A DNA stretch of 28,071 bases from Fimbriimonas sp. (GTDB lineage Bacteria; Armatimonadota; Fimbriimonadia; Fimbriimonadales; Fimbriimonadaceae), in NCBI GenBank assembly GCA_030447945.1, contig JAUJNV010000023.1, positions 1-28,071 on the forward strand, written 5' to 3'. The notes below the pieces were generated by a model that saw only the letters and a list, made by a program, of their open reading frames with translations, made no database searches and was not told where the DNA came from. How positions within the stretch are numbered: position 1 is the first letter of the stretch; the number at the start of each line of letters is the position of its first letter. The position numbers and the translations under genes were made by a program. Positions 9,483-17,672 of the stretch are shown here, piece by piece.

Positions 9483-9539
9483 CGTCTGCCCTTTCCTGAT
9501 GCCTCCAGGCGCGCCGGCGGGAGGCATCAGGAAGACGAA
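9481..9539. repeat. Palindromic element, possible REP-like
   Basis: A perfect 12-bp inverted repeat, CCTGATGCCTCC (9495-9506) and its complement (9520-9531), encloses 13 bases of GC-rich spacer. Outside it TTCGTCT (9481-9487) pairs with AGACGAA (9533-9539), separated from the inner stem by a 7-base bulge on one side and 1 base on the other. It begins on the last two bases of the dnaK terminator, so the two structures compete. With no poly-T tail it is not a typical terminator. A REP/MITE-type element is possible but cannot be shown from one copy. Confidence 0.55.
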
Positions 9540-9565
9540 CAGCGGACATCTTCCATAATCTTCCC

Positions 9566-10182
9566 ATGGCCTCTCAGCCTCTCCTGGTCCCCACGCCAGA
9601 TCCGTCCACCGACGCTGGCTACGAGGTACGCCACTGGACGCGGGCGGAATATGAGCGACTGGTGGAAGCGGCGTTCTTCGGACCCGAGGAGCGGCTGGAG
9701 CTGATCCAAGGGGAGGTGATTCGAAAGTTGCCGCTGGGGGGCAAGCACGCGACTGCCTTGGCAAAAATTCATCAAGCTTTAGGCCCTATTGCTCTTCTGG
9801 GCACGCATCTCCGGCAGCAATCGCCGAGTCTTCTGGGCGAGAACAGCGTGCCGGAGCCCGATGCGGCGGTGATCCAAGGAGAGCCGGACGATTACCCGAC
9901 TCACCCTAGCGCAGCGCACGTCTTGCTCGTCGTGGAGGTATCTGAGAGCAGCTTGCCCTTCGACCAAAAGGTCAAGACGCGTATCTACTGCGCGGCGGGC
10001 ATCAAGGAGTACTGCGTCGTGTACTAAGCTGAGCGGCGGCTGGTGGTGTATTGAGAACCGCGGGGGAGGCCGGGTATGGAACCATCGTCTCCCGAGATGA
10101 TCGCTCTGCCGTCCCTCCGCTGTTCGAGCCGGAGCCAGAGGTTGCGGTGCGGGACATCTTGCCACGCGAAGGGACGGCTTGA
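9566..10182 (+). pseudogene. Uma2 family endonuclease-like gene, decayed
   Basis: Uma2 (DUF820) proteins have a PD-(D/E)xK nuclease fold; their roles are largely unknown and they are often present in many copies. Recognisable parts: HWTRAEYERLVEAAFF, ERLELIQGEVIRKLP, SVPEPDAAVI (the PD site), VLLVVEVSESSLPFDQKVK (the E-x-x site) and CAAGIKEYCVVY. The frame then meets TAA (10024-10026), continues AERRLVVY, meets TGA (10051-10053), and after EPRG needs one more base to read EAGYGTIVSRDD to ILPREGTA, TGA at 10180-10182. Two stop codons plus a shift, with the conserved Trp of the EYW motif read as Cys, fit genuine decay better than random read error. Restored length would be 205 residues. Confidence 0.75.
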
Positions 10183-10202
10183 GCCGCCGCCACTGGTAAG
10201 AT

Positions 10203-10577
10203 TTACCGAACCATGGCATCGCCCGCCCACGCCGCCGCGAGGGAAAGGGTGACGCTTCCGAGGGAGTAAAGAGTGCGCGGGAAGCCTCGCCTTCCCCGAA
10301 GCATCGCGAGCGTCTCGACCGAAAAGGCCGAGAACGTCGTGTACCCGCCGAGCAACCCTAGGGCGACGAGCAACCTCCAGCCGTTGGGCCACCCGTGCCG
10401 CGCCTGCAAGCCAAGAAAGAGGCCGATGAGGAGAGCCCCGGACACGTTGACGAAGAGGGTTCCCCACGGGAAACTCGTCCCAAAGCGCGCCTGCGCCCAG
10501 CCGCCGAGCCAGTACCGGAGGTTCGCGCCGATGCCTGCCCCGAAGAAAATCAGCGTGCTCTGCAAGATCGGGCTCAT
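10203..10577 (-). CDS. crcB: Fluoride ion channel FluC/CrcB
   Basis: Small four-helix membrane protein of 124 residues that works as a dual-topology dimer to export fluoride. The family signatures are present: GAGIGANLRYWLGG at the start, PWGTLFVNVSGALLIG in the second helix (with the conserved Asn), and GLLGGYTTFSAFSVE in the third (break helix and the phenylalanine box). The last helix is SVTLSLAAAWAG. It is intact. It is divergent from the lipoprotein gene with 48 bp between starts; TATAAT on the minus strand (complement of 10611-10616) could be its -10 box. That leaves a leader of about 30 bases, too short for a fluoride riboswitch and with no match to one. Confidence 0.93.
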   Translation of the reverse strand: MSPILQSTLIFFGAGIGANLRYWLGGWAQARFGTSFPWGTLFVNVSGALLIGLFLGLQARHGWPNGWRLLVALGLLGGYTTFSAFSVETLAMLRGRRGFPRTLYSLGSVTLSLAAAWAGDAMVR

Positions 10578-10625
10578 GGCGCGGTATGTATCAGCGACGG
10601 TGCGACCGACATTATAAATACCAGT

Positions 10626-11035
10626 ATGAAAACTCGACTCGCTCTCTTCGCCACGCTCTCCTTCATCGTCGCCCAGCTCATCAGCGGATGCGCCGGCATC
10701 GCCGCAGCGCTCGACGTGACCCAGTTCGCCGCCGGCACCTACAGCGGCTCGTATCGGTCCCAGGGCGGTGAGCAGAGCGGCACCGCCACCATTACCGTAT
10801 CAAGGAAGGACAGATTCTCGGAACGGGGCACAACGACACGCTGAACGCGGACTTCACGATTGACGCGCACCTCGCGAACTCGGGCACGATCCGCGGCACG
10901 ATTGTCACGAACGGCAACTCGGACCCGCTGAACGGCAAGCTCACTTACAAGGAGAGCGCGCTCAGCGGCGGCCTCACCCAAACGATGGACGACGGTTCCA
11001 AGCTGGTCCTGGACTTCGACCTCCGCAAGCAGTAG
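10626..11035 (+). pseudogene. Small lipoprotein, one frameshift
   Basis: ATG 10626 gives MKTRLALFATLSFIVAQLISGC: basic start, hydrophobic core and a lipobox (ISGC), so it is a predicted lipoprotein. The mature part (AAGTYSGSYRSQGGEQSGT) is beta-rich with a GTYSGSY repeat-like start. One base is missing near 10800; restoring it gives ITVSKEGQILGTGHNDTLNA and GTIRGTIVTNGNS to LVLDFDLRKQ, stop 11033-11035, 136 residues. Small Gly/Thr-rich lipoproteins of this kind are common in Fimbriimonas-like genomes. No function is known. Divergent from crcB. Confidence 0.65.
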
Positions 11036-11056
11036 AGGCGGTACGCTCCCCGTAGC

Positions 11057-11915
11057 ATGGTGCGGGAAGAGTTTATCGGCAGGTGGGATATCACGGTGGG
11101 CGACGGGGGAGGGGTTCCCCTCATGGCTCGAGCTCCGGGCGGACGGCAGCGGCCACTTCGTCGGGCGCGTCGGCAGCGCGCGACCTCTGGCGTACGCCGG
11201 GTGGAGGGGGAACAAATCGTGTTCTCCCTTCCACCCCAGTACGAGCAGCGGCGTGGCGAGCGCGATCTGGTGTTTCGCGGCTCATTGCGGGGGATCGGCT
11301 GCAAGGAACGACGGTTTCCGATGCAGGCGAACCGGTGGAATGGACCGCGCTCCGCGCCCCCAGCTTCGAACGGTCGGAGCCGCCGCGCTGGGGCGAAGCC
11401 GTCGAGCTGTTTAATGGCCGCGACCTGGAGCGGCTGGGCACGGAAGGACGCGCACCTGGACCTCCAGTGGACCGTCGAGAATGGCGAGCTCGTGAACCGG
11501 AAGGTCGGCAGCGACCTCGTGACGGAGCAGGCCTTTAGCGACTTTCGGCTCGTCTGCGAGTACCGCTATCCCGAGAAGAGCAACAGCGGCATCTACCTGC
11601 GCGGTCGGTATGAGGTACAGATCCTCGACGATCATGGCGTTGCGCCTCACGTCGGCGGCAGCGGCGCGATCTACGGCTTCCTCGCGCCCAGCGAGAATGC
11701 CGCGCTGCCGCCGGACGAATGGCAGCGGGTGGAGATCGAACTGGTGGGCCGCACCGTAACGATCGTGCTCAACGGCCGGAAGGTGATCGACGGGCAGAGA
11801 TCCCGGGATTACGGGCGGCGCGCTGGACAGTAACGAGGGCGCACTGGGGCGGATCTTTCTCCAAGGCGACCATGGGCCGGTCGTCTTCCGTAGGGTGACG
11901 CTCGCCGGGGCGTAG
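11057..11915 (+). pseudogene. DUF1080 / 3-keto-disaccharide hydrolase, multiple frameshifts
   Basis: A concanavalin-like hydrolase of the DUF1080 family (3-keto-disaccharide hydrolase). Start MVREEFIGRWDITVGDG then, in another frame, FPSWLELRADGSGHFVGRVG, back to VEGEQIVFSLPPQYEQRRGERDLVFRG, then GDRLQGTTVSDAGEPVEWTA and GEAVELFNGRDL, then WTVENGELVNRKVGSDLVTEQAFSDF and NSGIYLRGRYEVQILDDHG, VGGSGAIYGF, WQRVEIELVGRTVTIVLNG. Two bases must be added around 11793-11808 to read IPG-ITGGALDSNEGALGRI and the typical end VVFRRVTLAGA, stop 11913-11915. At least five shifts are needed. The Asn-Gly-Arg-Asp-Leu and the GRYEVQI core are diagnostic. The N-terminal ~90 residues before NGRDL are an extra domain. 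No export signal seen. Confidence 0.75.
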
Positions 11916-11943
11916 GCCGCCTTGCGCGGCCCGCAACGTTAGG

Positions 11944-12894
11944 CTAAAGAGTCTCCGTGACTTTCCGGATGTGCTGGGGGTTGTCCGGGTCAAGGCCGCG
12001 CTCGCGCGCCGCATGGAGCGCGAGCCACTGCGCAAAGACGACGTCCCAGAGCGGACGCAACTCCTCAGGCACCGGGGCTGAGGGCGCTTCCAAGATGCAG
12101 GAACCCTGCGCCGCCAACTCCGGCTTCGGACCGTCGAAGGAGATCACTATGCTGCCGGGTCCGGCGAGCGCTTTAGGTCCATGCTCGAAGTCGGCGGAAG
12201 AGTAGCTTTTGCACGGCAACAGCGCGCACTCCATTAGCTTCAACGCGGCCTCTTGAGCCGTCGCAAAGCCGTAGCCGCGGCCGAGGGCGAAGAACGGCCC
12301 GCCCCCTTGGAGCATGCGGCTGCTCGCCTCTCTCGCCGCCTGGCTCACCGCTTCCACCCACCCGTCGTCAGGGAGCAGGCTCCGAGGGTCGGGGAGTCGG
12401 GCGTCCATCGCGCGGGCCGTCTGGTACAGCGCGAGAAGGGAAGAAGAGTAAGTCTTTGTCGCCGCCACCGACGTCTCCTCGCCGGCTTCTAGCAGCAGCG
12501 AGAACTCGGCCTCCTTCGTGAGGCGCGAACCGGCGGTGTTCGTGATCGCGAGCGTTAGGTGGCGGTCGACCCTGAGCGCGCTCAGCACCTCCGCCACGTC
12601 GGGCGCCGCTCCGCTTTGTGAGATGCCGATGCCGAGGCACCGCTTGTACCGGACGTGCCGCCCGTAGCGGGTGAGCACGGACGGGGCGGCGAGGCTCACG
12701 GGGATTTCCAGGTGGACTTCGATCAGGTACCGAGCGTACAGCGCCGCGTTGTCCGAAGAGCCCCGCGCGGCGAGGAGAACCATGTCCAGCTTGCGGTCGG
12801 AGACCGCCCGCAGAAGGGGCGGCCAGAACCCTTTCGCGCCCCGTGCCAGCACTTCCGGCTGCTCCCGTATCTCCCGTTCCATCCTCTCGCCGAG
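11944..12894 (-). CDS. GlmS-like SIS-domain sugar isomerase/aminotransferase
   Basis: Protein of about 316 residues resembling the isomerase half of glucosamine-6-phosphate synthase without the glutamine amidotransferase half (AgaS/NagB-II-like). Two SIS domains are visible: first with AARGSSDNAALYARYLIE, LGIGISQSGAAPDVAEVL and TNTAGSRLTKEAEFSLLLEAGEETSVAATK; second with FFALGRGYGFATAQEAALKLME and SSADFEHGPKALA. The SQSG and EHGPK motifs are the family's sugar-phosphate sites. The longest frame starts at a GTG at 12945, one base before the divergent gene; the ATG at 12892-12894 (MLGERMEREIREQPEVL) is where relatives usually begin, and 12882 is also possible. It probably deaminates or isomerises an amino-sugar phosphate in cell-wall metabolism. 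The specific substrate is not decided. Confidence 0.85.
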   Translation of the reverse strand, partial: LGERMEREIREQPEVLARGAKGFWPPLLRAVSDRKLDMVLLAARGSSDNAALYARYLIEVHLEIPVSLAAPSVLTRYGRHVRYKRCLGIGISQSGAAPDVAEVLSALRVDRHLTLAITNTAGSRLTKEAEFSLLLEAGEETSVAATKTYSSSLLALYQTARAMDARLPDPRSLLPDDGWVEAVSQAAREASSRMLQGGGPFFALGRGYGFATAQEAALKLMECALLPCKSYSSADFEHGPKALAGPGSIVISFDGPKPELAAQGSCILEAPSAPVPEELRPLWDVVFAQWLALHAARERGLDPDNPQHIRKVTETL

Positions 12895-12946
12895 CATGCT
12901 CCGCAGGATACTGCCCTCCGTTCCGCCATAATGCGCTTGAAGCACT

Positions 12947-14011
12947 ATGAAGTTCGCCCTGCTCGCCTCCGTTTTGCTCTCATTCCAGGGAGCGCCGCCC
13001 CCTCAGACCGCCACCTTCACGGACAAGCGGCTCGGGCTATCGTTCGACCACCCGGCAACGTGGATCGTCGGAAAGCCTGAAAAGAACAGCACGAAGGTTA
13101 GGATCCCGATCGCGGGCACTACGGAGTCGGCGGACCTGGAGATTTACCGGGGCGCCTTCGCCAGTCCGCCGGACATCTGGCAGACCTCCCAGCTCCGGCT
13201 GAACGAGCAACTGCGGCGTCGGGTCACGCGGCAGTGGGAGCAGGAGATTCTTGGCGCTCCGATGCTGCTCACGCGCATTGAGTTCGAGGCAGCGGGACGC
13301 CCCATGAACACCCTCACGGGGCTCTTTTACACGCGGTCCCCGGAAAAGCTCTTGTTCCGCCTCACGGCGCCCGCGTCTGAGTTCGACAAGGCGCAGTACG
13401 AGTTCGAGACAGCCATGCAGACACTCCGTACGGTGAGCGGCGGCCTCCCGCAAGCGGAGGACCCAGACCGCCGTCCCGATCCCCAGGCCCCCGCGCAAAA
13501 GCCTGCGGAGCCGCCCCCTCCCCGGCGGAGGCTCGAAACGAACGCCCCCACCGTAAAGCTGGTGAAGGCCCCGGTCGTGATTCCCGCCACGGTCTCCGAG
13601 CGGAATGTCGAGCTGCGCGTTCCCTCAGGTTGGACCGCCGAGGCCGGAGACGGGGGCGGCATGACGCTGCGCCACCCCTCGCTCTCGTCGCAGATACGCC
13701 TCTCGCTGCACTCCACCTTGGACTCGGAGGCCGCTATGCGCACTCTGCTGCGTGCTTCCGGCGAGAGCCTGAAGGACTTCCAGAAGGTGTCCACCCGGCA
13801 GGAAGACGAGCCCAAGGCGAATCAGGCCGGTTGCACGGTGGTGGCCATCTGGCGCACCGGGGTTGCTGCGTCGGGCAACCTGACGACCCTCGATGCAACC
13901 GGGGCCATGGGCGAGTTCTACTTCCTCGTGTCTTACCGACCACAGAACGTGGCCGACCGAAAACTGCTGGAGGCATTACTGAACGCGGTCAGCATCGAGC
14001 CCGCCGCGTGA
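12947..14011 (+). CDS. Secreted protein with two PsbP-like domains
   Basis: Intact protein of 354 residues with a signal peptide (MKFALLASVLLSFQG). The first domain (FTDKRLGLSFDHPATWIVG... to the ETAMQTLRTV region, about 23-163) has the 'LGLSFDHPATW' opening seen in Mog1/PsbP-like proteins. A Pro-rich linker (PDPQAPAQKPAEPPPPRRR) leads to a second region (about 215-354) with RNVELRVPSGWTAEAGDGGG and FYFLVSYRPQNVADRKLLEALLNAVSIE, apparently a second copy of the same fold. Function unknown; probably periplasmic or surface. Its TGA overlaps the GTG of tsaB (14008-14011), so it probably shares a transcript with tsaB and murB. Confidence 0.75.
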   Translation: MKFALLASVLLSFQGAPPPQTATFTDKRLGLSFDHPATWIVGKPEKNSTKVRIPIAGTTESADLEIYRGAFASPPDIWQTSQLRLNEQLRRRVTRQWEQEILGAPMLLTRIEFEAAGRPMNTLTGLFYTRSPEKLLFRLTAPASEFDKAQYEFETAMQTLRTVSGGLPQAEDPDRRPDPQAPAQKPAEPPPPRRRLETNAPTVKLVKAPVVIPATVSERNVELRVPSGWTAEAGDGGGMTLRHPSLSSQIRLSLHSTLDSEAAMRTLLRASGESLKDFQKVSTRQEDEPKANQAGCTVVAIWRTGVAASGNLTTLDATGAMGEFYFLVSYRPQNVADRKLLEALLNAVSIEPAA

Positions 14012-14579
14012 TCGTCGCCCTCAGCACTTCCAGCCCGGTGGCCAGTGTCGCCCTGCTGACTCCGGCCGGCGAGTTGATCTGGTCAGGAGAAGAGCGCGCG
14101 CCGGGGGCGGCGAGTGGCGCGTGCATTTCTCTGTTCGAGCGGATGTGCGGCGAAGTCGGCTTTCGCGTGGACGATGCCCCACTTCTTCGCCGCCGATTTG
14201 GGACCCGGCGGCTTCACCGGCGTACGCGTCGGGGTGACGGCGAAGGCGCCGCGTTCGCGTGCCGCGCCGAAACGATCGGCGCGACCAGCTTCGACCTCAT
14301 CGATCCAGGGCAGACCGTGGCCGTCCCGAGCAAGAGGGCGAGTACCTGGCGCGGGTCCCGGGCGAGGCGCCTCAGAGGGCGACGGAGCTTCCTCGGGGAG
14401 ATATTGTGGGCTATGGCTTTCGGGATCGGGAGGAGTACCCGCGCGCGGCGGGGTTCGCATGCCTCGTGACTCGATTGACGCCCATGCGGCCGGAGCTCCT
14501 GCTGCCGGTGTACGGGAGCGAGCCCAGCATCTCGGTGCCCAAGAAACCCTACGCGCCGAGAGTGAACGCCGGTGGTTGA
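14008..14579 (+). pseudogene. tsaB: tRNA t6A biosynthesis protein TsaB, frameshifted
   Basis: TsaB works with TsaC, TsaD and TsaE to form threonylcarbamoyl-adenosine at position 37 of ANN-decoding tRNAs. GTG 14008 gives MIVALSTSSPVASVALLTP, the family opening. After CGEVGFRVDDA the frame moves (about 14178) to PHFFAADLGPGGFTGVRVGV, which is the diagnostic GPGSFTGVR-type block. It moves back near 14240 to AFACRAETIGATSFDLID and again near 14338 to GEYLARVPGEAPQRATE ending KPYAPRVNAGG, stop 14577-14579. One insertion and two deletions restore 191 codons. The gene is normally essential, so read error is the favoured explanation. It overlaps both the upstream gene (4 bp) and murB (8 bp). Confidence 0.85.
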
Positions 14580-15512
14580 CGGCGTCGACATCCGGCGCAA
14601 CGTCTCCTCAGACCGTACGCCACTCTGCGGGCGGGGCGCGGTCGAGGCTTTCGCGGTGGCGCGCCACGCCGACGAGTTGGCGCACGTCGCCACCTTGGCG
14701 CAGGAATCGGGCGTGGCGACGAGCGTGCTGGGGAAGCAACGTGTTGCCGTCGGACGACGGCGTGCCTGGCCTGGTACTGTAACCTCGCACGTCGGATCGT
14801 GGTCGCTCGTAGCGGCGAAGTGCTGGCGGACACCGGCTGCGCATTCCAGGAGCTTTTTCTGAAGACCGCTCAGGCCAATCTACGAGGCTTGGAGTTCGCG
14901 GTGGGCATTCCAGGCACTCTCGGCGGGGCGCTGGTCAGCAACGCGGGTGCGTACCGTAGCAGCGTTTCAGAGTTTCTGACGGGGCTTGAGATCGTCCACG
15001 CGGGGCAGCGGCAGTGGGTGGAGCCTTTCCTGATGGGCTTTGCCTACCGCGATTCGGTCTTGCGGCGGGCCAACCCTCCGCCTTGCGTCGTGCTCAGAGT
15101 GATGATGAAGCTGCCGACGGGCTCGCCCAAGGGCATCTACGACGAGGCACGCGAGTATCAGCGCCAGCGGATCGGCAAGCAGCCGCCTTCGGCCAGCGCG
15201 GGCAGCTTCTTCAAGAACGTGAACGACAAGGAGCTGGCGGCCTCGCTCGAGGGCTTGCCGAAGGCGCTAAAGCAGGCCGGAGTCGTGCCGGCCGGGTACC
15301 TCATCGAAGCCTGCGGGCTCAAGGGCCACCGCTTCGGGGGCGCGATGATCGGGCGGCGGCACGCTAACTTCGTGCTCAACGTCGGGGGCGCGACGGCGAC
15401 GGAGATCCGCCGTTTGGCGATCTACGTGAGGCGCCAGGTGCGACAGCGGTTTGAGGTCGACCTGGAGGAAGAGGTGCTCTACCTCGGCGACTGGAGCCGG
15501 TTCGCCGCGTGA
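14572..15512 (+). pseudogene. murB: UDP-N-acetylenolpyruvoylglucosamine reductase MurB, frameshifted
   Basis: FAD enzyme reducing UDP-GlcNAc-enolpyruvate to UDP-MurNAc in peptidoglycan synthesis. GTG 14572 opens VDGVDIRRNVS; three bases appear missing in 14606-14640, where LRPYATLRAGG is expected. The FAD-binding region continues AVEAFAVARHADELAHVATLAQ and GVATSVLG, then in a second frame GSNVLPSDDGVPGLVL, then from about 14783 in a third frame the long intact part: LRGLEFAVGIPGTLGGALVSNAGAY (residues of the pyrophosphate site), SASAGSFFKN with the proton-donating Ser, and AGYLIEACGLKGHRFGG plus RRHANFVLN. Stop 15510-15512. The C-terminal 237 residues are undamaged. Restored length ~313 residues is normal for this enzyme. 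The gene is essential in walled bacteria, so errors in the sequence are more likely than loss. Confidence 0.9.
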
Positions 15513-15519
15513 TCTGTCG

Positions 15520-15825
15520 CTACTTGTTCCGGATCCTTTCGGGCAGCGATAGGGCGCCGGAGTCGATGACGTGAAGAGCCACGAAGTACGCCAGGGTAAG
15601 GGCGAGACTTGCAAGGAGAAGGTTGAGGGAAACCGTCAGCATCGAGAGGCCGTACCGCCGCGCGAACCGGTTTTGCCGCGCGATGGAGGCCCGAGCGCCT
15701 TGCCGCATCCGCGGCGGCAACATTTGGGCCGAGCCCCGTTGCAGCCCTTTCATCCACCGACGGCGCAGCAGCCACAGCATCGCCGTCCAGAGGCGGCGGG
15801 CCATCCAAGCGGCGAGGGCGCTCAT
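15520..15825 (-). CDS. Small basic membrane protein
   Basis: Protein of 101 residues (start MSALAAWMARRLWTAMLWLL) with a strong ribosome site GGAAGGGAGAG before the ATG. It has many Arg/Trp residues in the first 60 residues and one clear transmembrane helix near the C-terminus (LSMLTVSLNLLLASLALTLAYF), ending PERIRNK. I do not recognise a family. It is convergent with murB (7 bp between stops) and divergent from the PAP2 gene (36 bp). Base composition matches its neighbours. A membrane-anchored peptide with an N-terminal cytoplasmic basic domain is what the sequence suggests. Confidence 0.6.
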   Translation of the reverse strand: MSALAAWMARRLWTAMLWLLRRRWMKGLQRGSAQMLPPRMRQGARASIARQNRFARRYGLSMLTVSLNLLLASLALTLAYFVALHVIDSGALSLPERIRNK

Positions 15826-15861
15826 CTCTCCCTTCCTACGTCCCTCGGTTAGACTGACGGC

Positions 15862-16431
15862 GTGGGAGGATTAGACCATGCCCTGCTGGAGTGGATCAAT
15901 CACTGGCCCGAGTGGCTGGCTCCGACGATGCAGTTCTTGAGCGAGGCGACCCGGCACGGCTGGGTCCGCGTCGTCCTCATCGCGCTCCTCGCCGGCATGC
16001 TCCTGAGCGGATCGAAGAACCGCAAGGCCGCGCTTCATACGCTGGTCGCCTTCCCTATTGCGAACGAAATGACGGACGTGTTCAAAGGCACTTTCCCCAC
16101 GCCCCGCCCGTGCCAGGTAGCCGATGTGATCACACGCGTCGGCTGTTCGGATAACCCCGGGACCGCAAGCGCGCACAGCGCGAACATGGCGGCGGTCGCG
16201 TTCATCGTGGTCTATTACCTCCGGGGGTGGGGAGCCGTCTGGGTTTTGATCGCCCTCTTCACCGGCCTGTCGAGGGTTTACAACGGGGTCCACTATCCGT
16301 GGCAGGTCCTGCTCGGCTGGCTCTGCGGCGCGTTCGCGGGTCTACTGGTTACAAAGACCTGGGAGGCGTTCGTTCGCCTGCGCGAGCGCGTAAGGGAAGG
16401 GAAGGAGCCGGATGCCCAAGGACAGGTTTAA
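15862..16431 (+). CDS. PAP2 family membrane phosphatase
   Basis: Protein of 189 residues, GTG start. Polytopic, with the three phosphatase motifs: C1 KGTFPTPRP, C2 GTASAHSANM (SxH instead of PSGH) and C3 SRVYNGVHYPWQVLLGW. The C3 His is present, but the Asp that normally follows four residues later is Gln. Relatives dephosphorylate lipid pyrophosphates such as undecaprenyl diphosphate or phosphatidic acid. The substrate is not evident here. The stop overlaps the start of the M50-like gene by 20 bases, so the two are co-translated. Confidence 0.85.
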   Translation: MGGLDHALLEWINHWPEWLAPTMQFLSEATRHGWVRVVLIALLAGMLLSGSKNRKAALHTLVAFPIANEMTDVFKGTFPTPRPCQVADVITRVGCSDNPGTASAHSANMAAVAFIVVYYLRGWGAVWVLIALFTGLSRVYNGVHYPWQVLLGWLCGAFAGLLVTKTWEAFVRLRERVREGKEPDAQGQV

Positions 16432-17110
16432 GCCTCATCAGATCGCGTTGCTCTTCGCCGGGCTGGCGTCCGCGGCGGCGTGGGCCGTGCCCCTCTTGCG
16501 GAGCCTGATGCTGCCCCTCCTGTACTTGAACACGCACCTCCACGAGCTCTGCCACGCTCTGGCCGCGGAGCTGACGGGGGGCGAGGTTCAAAAGATCGTT
16601 GTGCACGCGGACGGCAGCGGCATGACGCCGGTGAGCGGAGGGGGCCTGCTCCTGCTCGCTTCCTCCGGTTATGTGGGCGCTTCGATGATCGGCGCCGCGA
16701 TGATCTTCTACGGGCGAACTCCGAGCGGCGCCAAACTGGTCCTGCGCCTGCTCGCGCTCACCCTCGGCTTCTCCATGATTGTGTTCGTCCGAGGCGACGC
16801 CATCGGCGTGGCCTCCGGCCTCGTATGGGTGGCGGGGCTGTGGGGCCTCTCGACGTACCTCAAGGATCGGGCGCTGCTGTTCGCGGCGCAGTTCCTGGGG
16901 CTGCAGCAGTGCCTGAACTCGCTCCAGTCCGTGTACGTCCTCATGCGCCTGAGTGCGCTGGGGACGGAGCATAGCGACGCGGCAATCATGGCCCGCGCAA
17001 GCCACATCCCGGCTATGGTCTGGGCAGTCTCCTGGTGCATCCTGAGCGTGGCGGCGATCGGCCTGAGCGTGCGCGCCGCGTGGTCTAGGGAGACGCGGAC
17101 GGGCGGATGA
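16412..17110 (+). CDS. M50-like membrane metallopeptidase
   Basis: Protein of 232 residues with about six transmembrane helices (for example IALLFAGLASAAAWAVPLLR, LVLRLLALTLGFSMIVFV, IPAMVWAVSWCILSVAAIGL). The zinc motif HELCHALAAELTGG (HExxH) sits at residues 44-48, followed by GSGMTPVSGGGLLLLASSGYVG, where GYxG is the second M50B-like landmark. These peptidase-like proteins are common in Bacteria and mostly uncharacterised; site-2-type intramembrane proteolysis is a family-level inference. The gene overlaps the PAP2 gene upstream and its last 26 bases overlap the convergent GerMN gene. Confidence 0.8.
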   Translation: MPKDRFKPHQIALLFAGLASAAAWAVPLLRSLMLPLLYLNTHLHELCHALAAELTGGEVQKIVVHADGSGMTPVSGGGLLLLASSGYVGASMIGAAMIFYGRTPSGAKLVLRLLALTLGFSMIVFVRGDAIGVASGLVWVAGLWGLSTYLKDRALLFAAQFLGLQQCLNSLQSVYVLMRLSALGTEHSDAAIMARASHIPAMVWAVSWCILSVAAIGLSVRAAWSRETRTGG

Positions 17111-17672
17111 CGGGCAGGGGCTCGGCGACCTCGACGTGCCCTAGTTCCTCCACCACTTGTCCGTCCACTGCGATGCGGATGCTGTCGACATCGGAGAACT
17201 GTCCGAGCGCCATCTGCAGCGCCTTGAGGAGATCGCCCTCCTCCGAGCTGCCTAGCCCATCGCGGACGGCCGCATTGAAGTCGAGAACGGCCGTGCCCCC
17301 GTCGAGCTTCACGCCCCGCGACTGAACGGTGCTTAGGCCGAGTCCCTGGATCGTCTCCCGCGTCACGAACGCCTTTGGGTCCTCGCCGTCCGGCACGGGC
17401 TTCTCAATGCGCGCCATCCGGAGAGCGGAGCCGGCGCGGACGGCTACGAAGTAGCGACTCTCGGCCGGGGCGGGCTTGGGGTCTGGATTCTTGACCTGAG
17501 CTGCGGGGGCATCGGCCTTGCTCGGCTCTTCGCGCCGCAGGTCCGGAGCAACCTTAGCGGCGTCGGGGGTCGAGCGCACGTACAGACCAAACGCCGTCAC
17601 GCCCGCGAGGGCCAGCAGCATCAGCGCGAACACGCCCTTTCCACTCGGTCCGCTATTTGCTCGGTTCGACAT
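17085..17672 (-). CDS. GerMN-domain membrane-anchored protein
   Basis: Protein of 195 residues. An N-terminal anchor (GVFALMLLALAGVTAFGLYV) is followed by a Pro/Ala/Lys linker and a GerMN domain in the last 110 residues, with GTAVLDFNAAVRDGLG, SSEEGDLLKALQMALGQF and IRIAVDGQVVEELGH. In Bacillus, GerM is needed for assembly of the spore-engulfment complex; the domain is also found in non-spore-formers next to amidases. ATG 17672 lies inside the end of the amidase gene (20-bp overlap), so the two are one operon. That pairing suggests a job in cell-wall remodelling. Confidence 0.82.
   Translation of the reverse strand: MSNRANSGPSGKGVFALMLLALAGVTAFGLYVRSTPDAAKVAPDLRREEPSKADAPAAQVKNPDPKPAPAESRYFVAVRAGSALRMARIEKPVPDGEDPKAFVTRETIQGLGLSTVQSRGVKLDGGTAVLDFNAAVRDGLGSSEEGDLLKALQMALGQFSDVDSIRIAVDGQVVEELGHVEVAEPLPVIRPSASP

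Noticed and set aside
10578..10625. Fluoride riboswitch upstream of crcB
   Set aside because: Leader is only about 30 bases from the likely -10 box and has no match to the riboswitch core.
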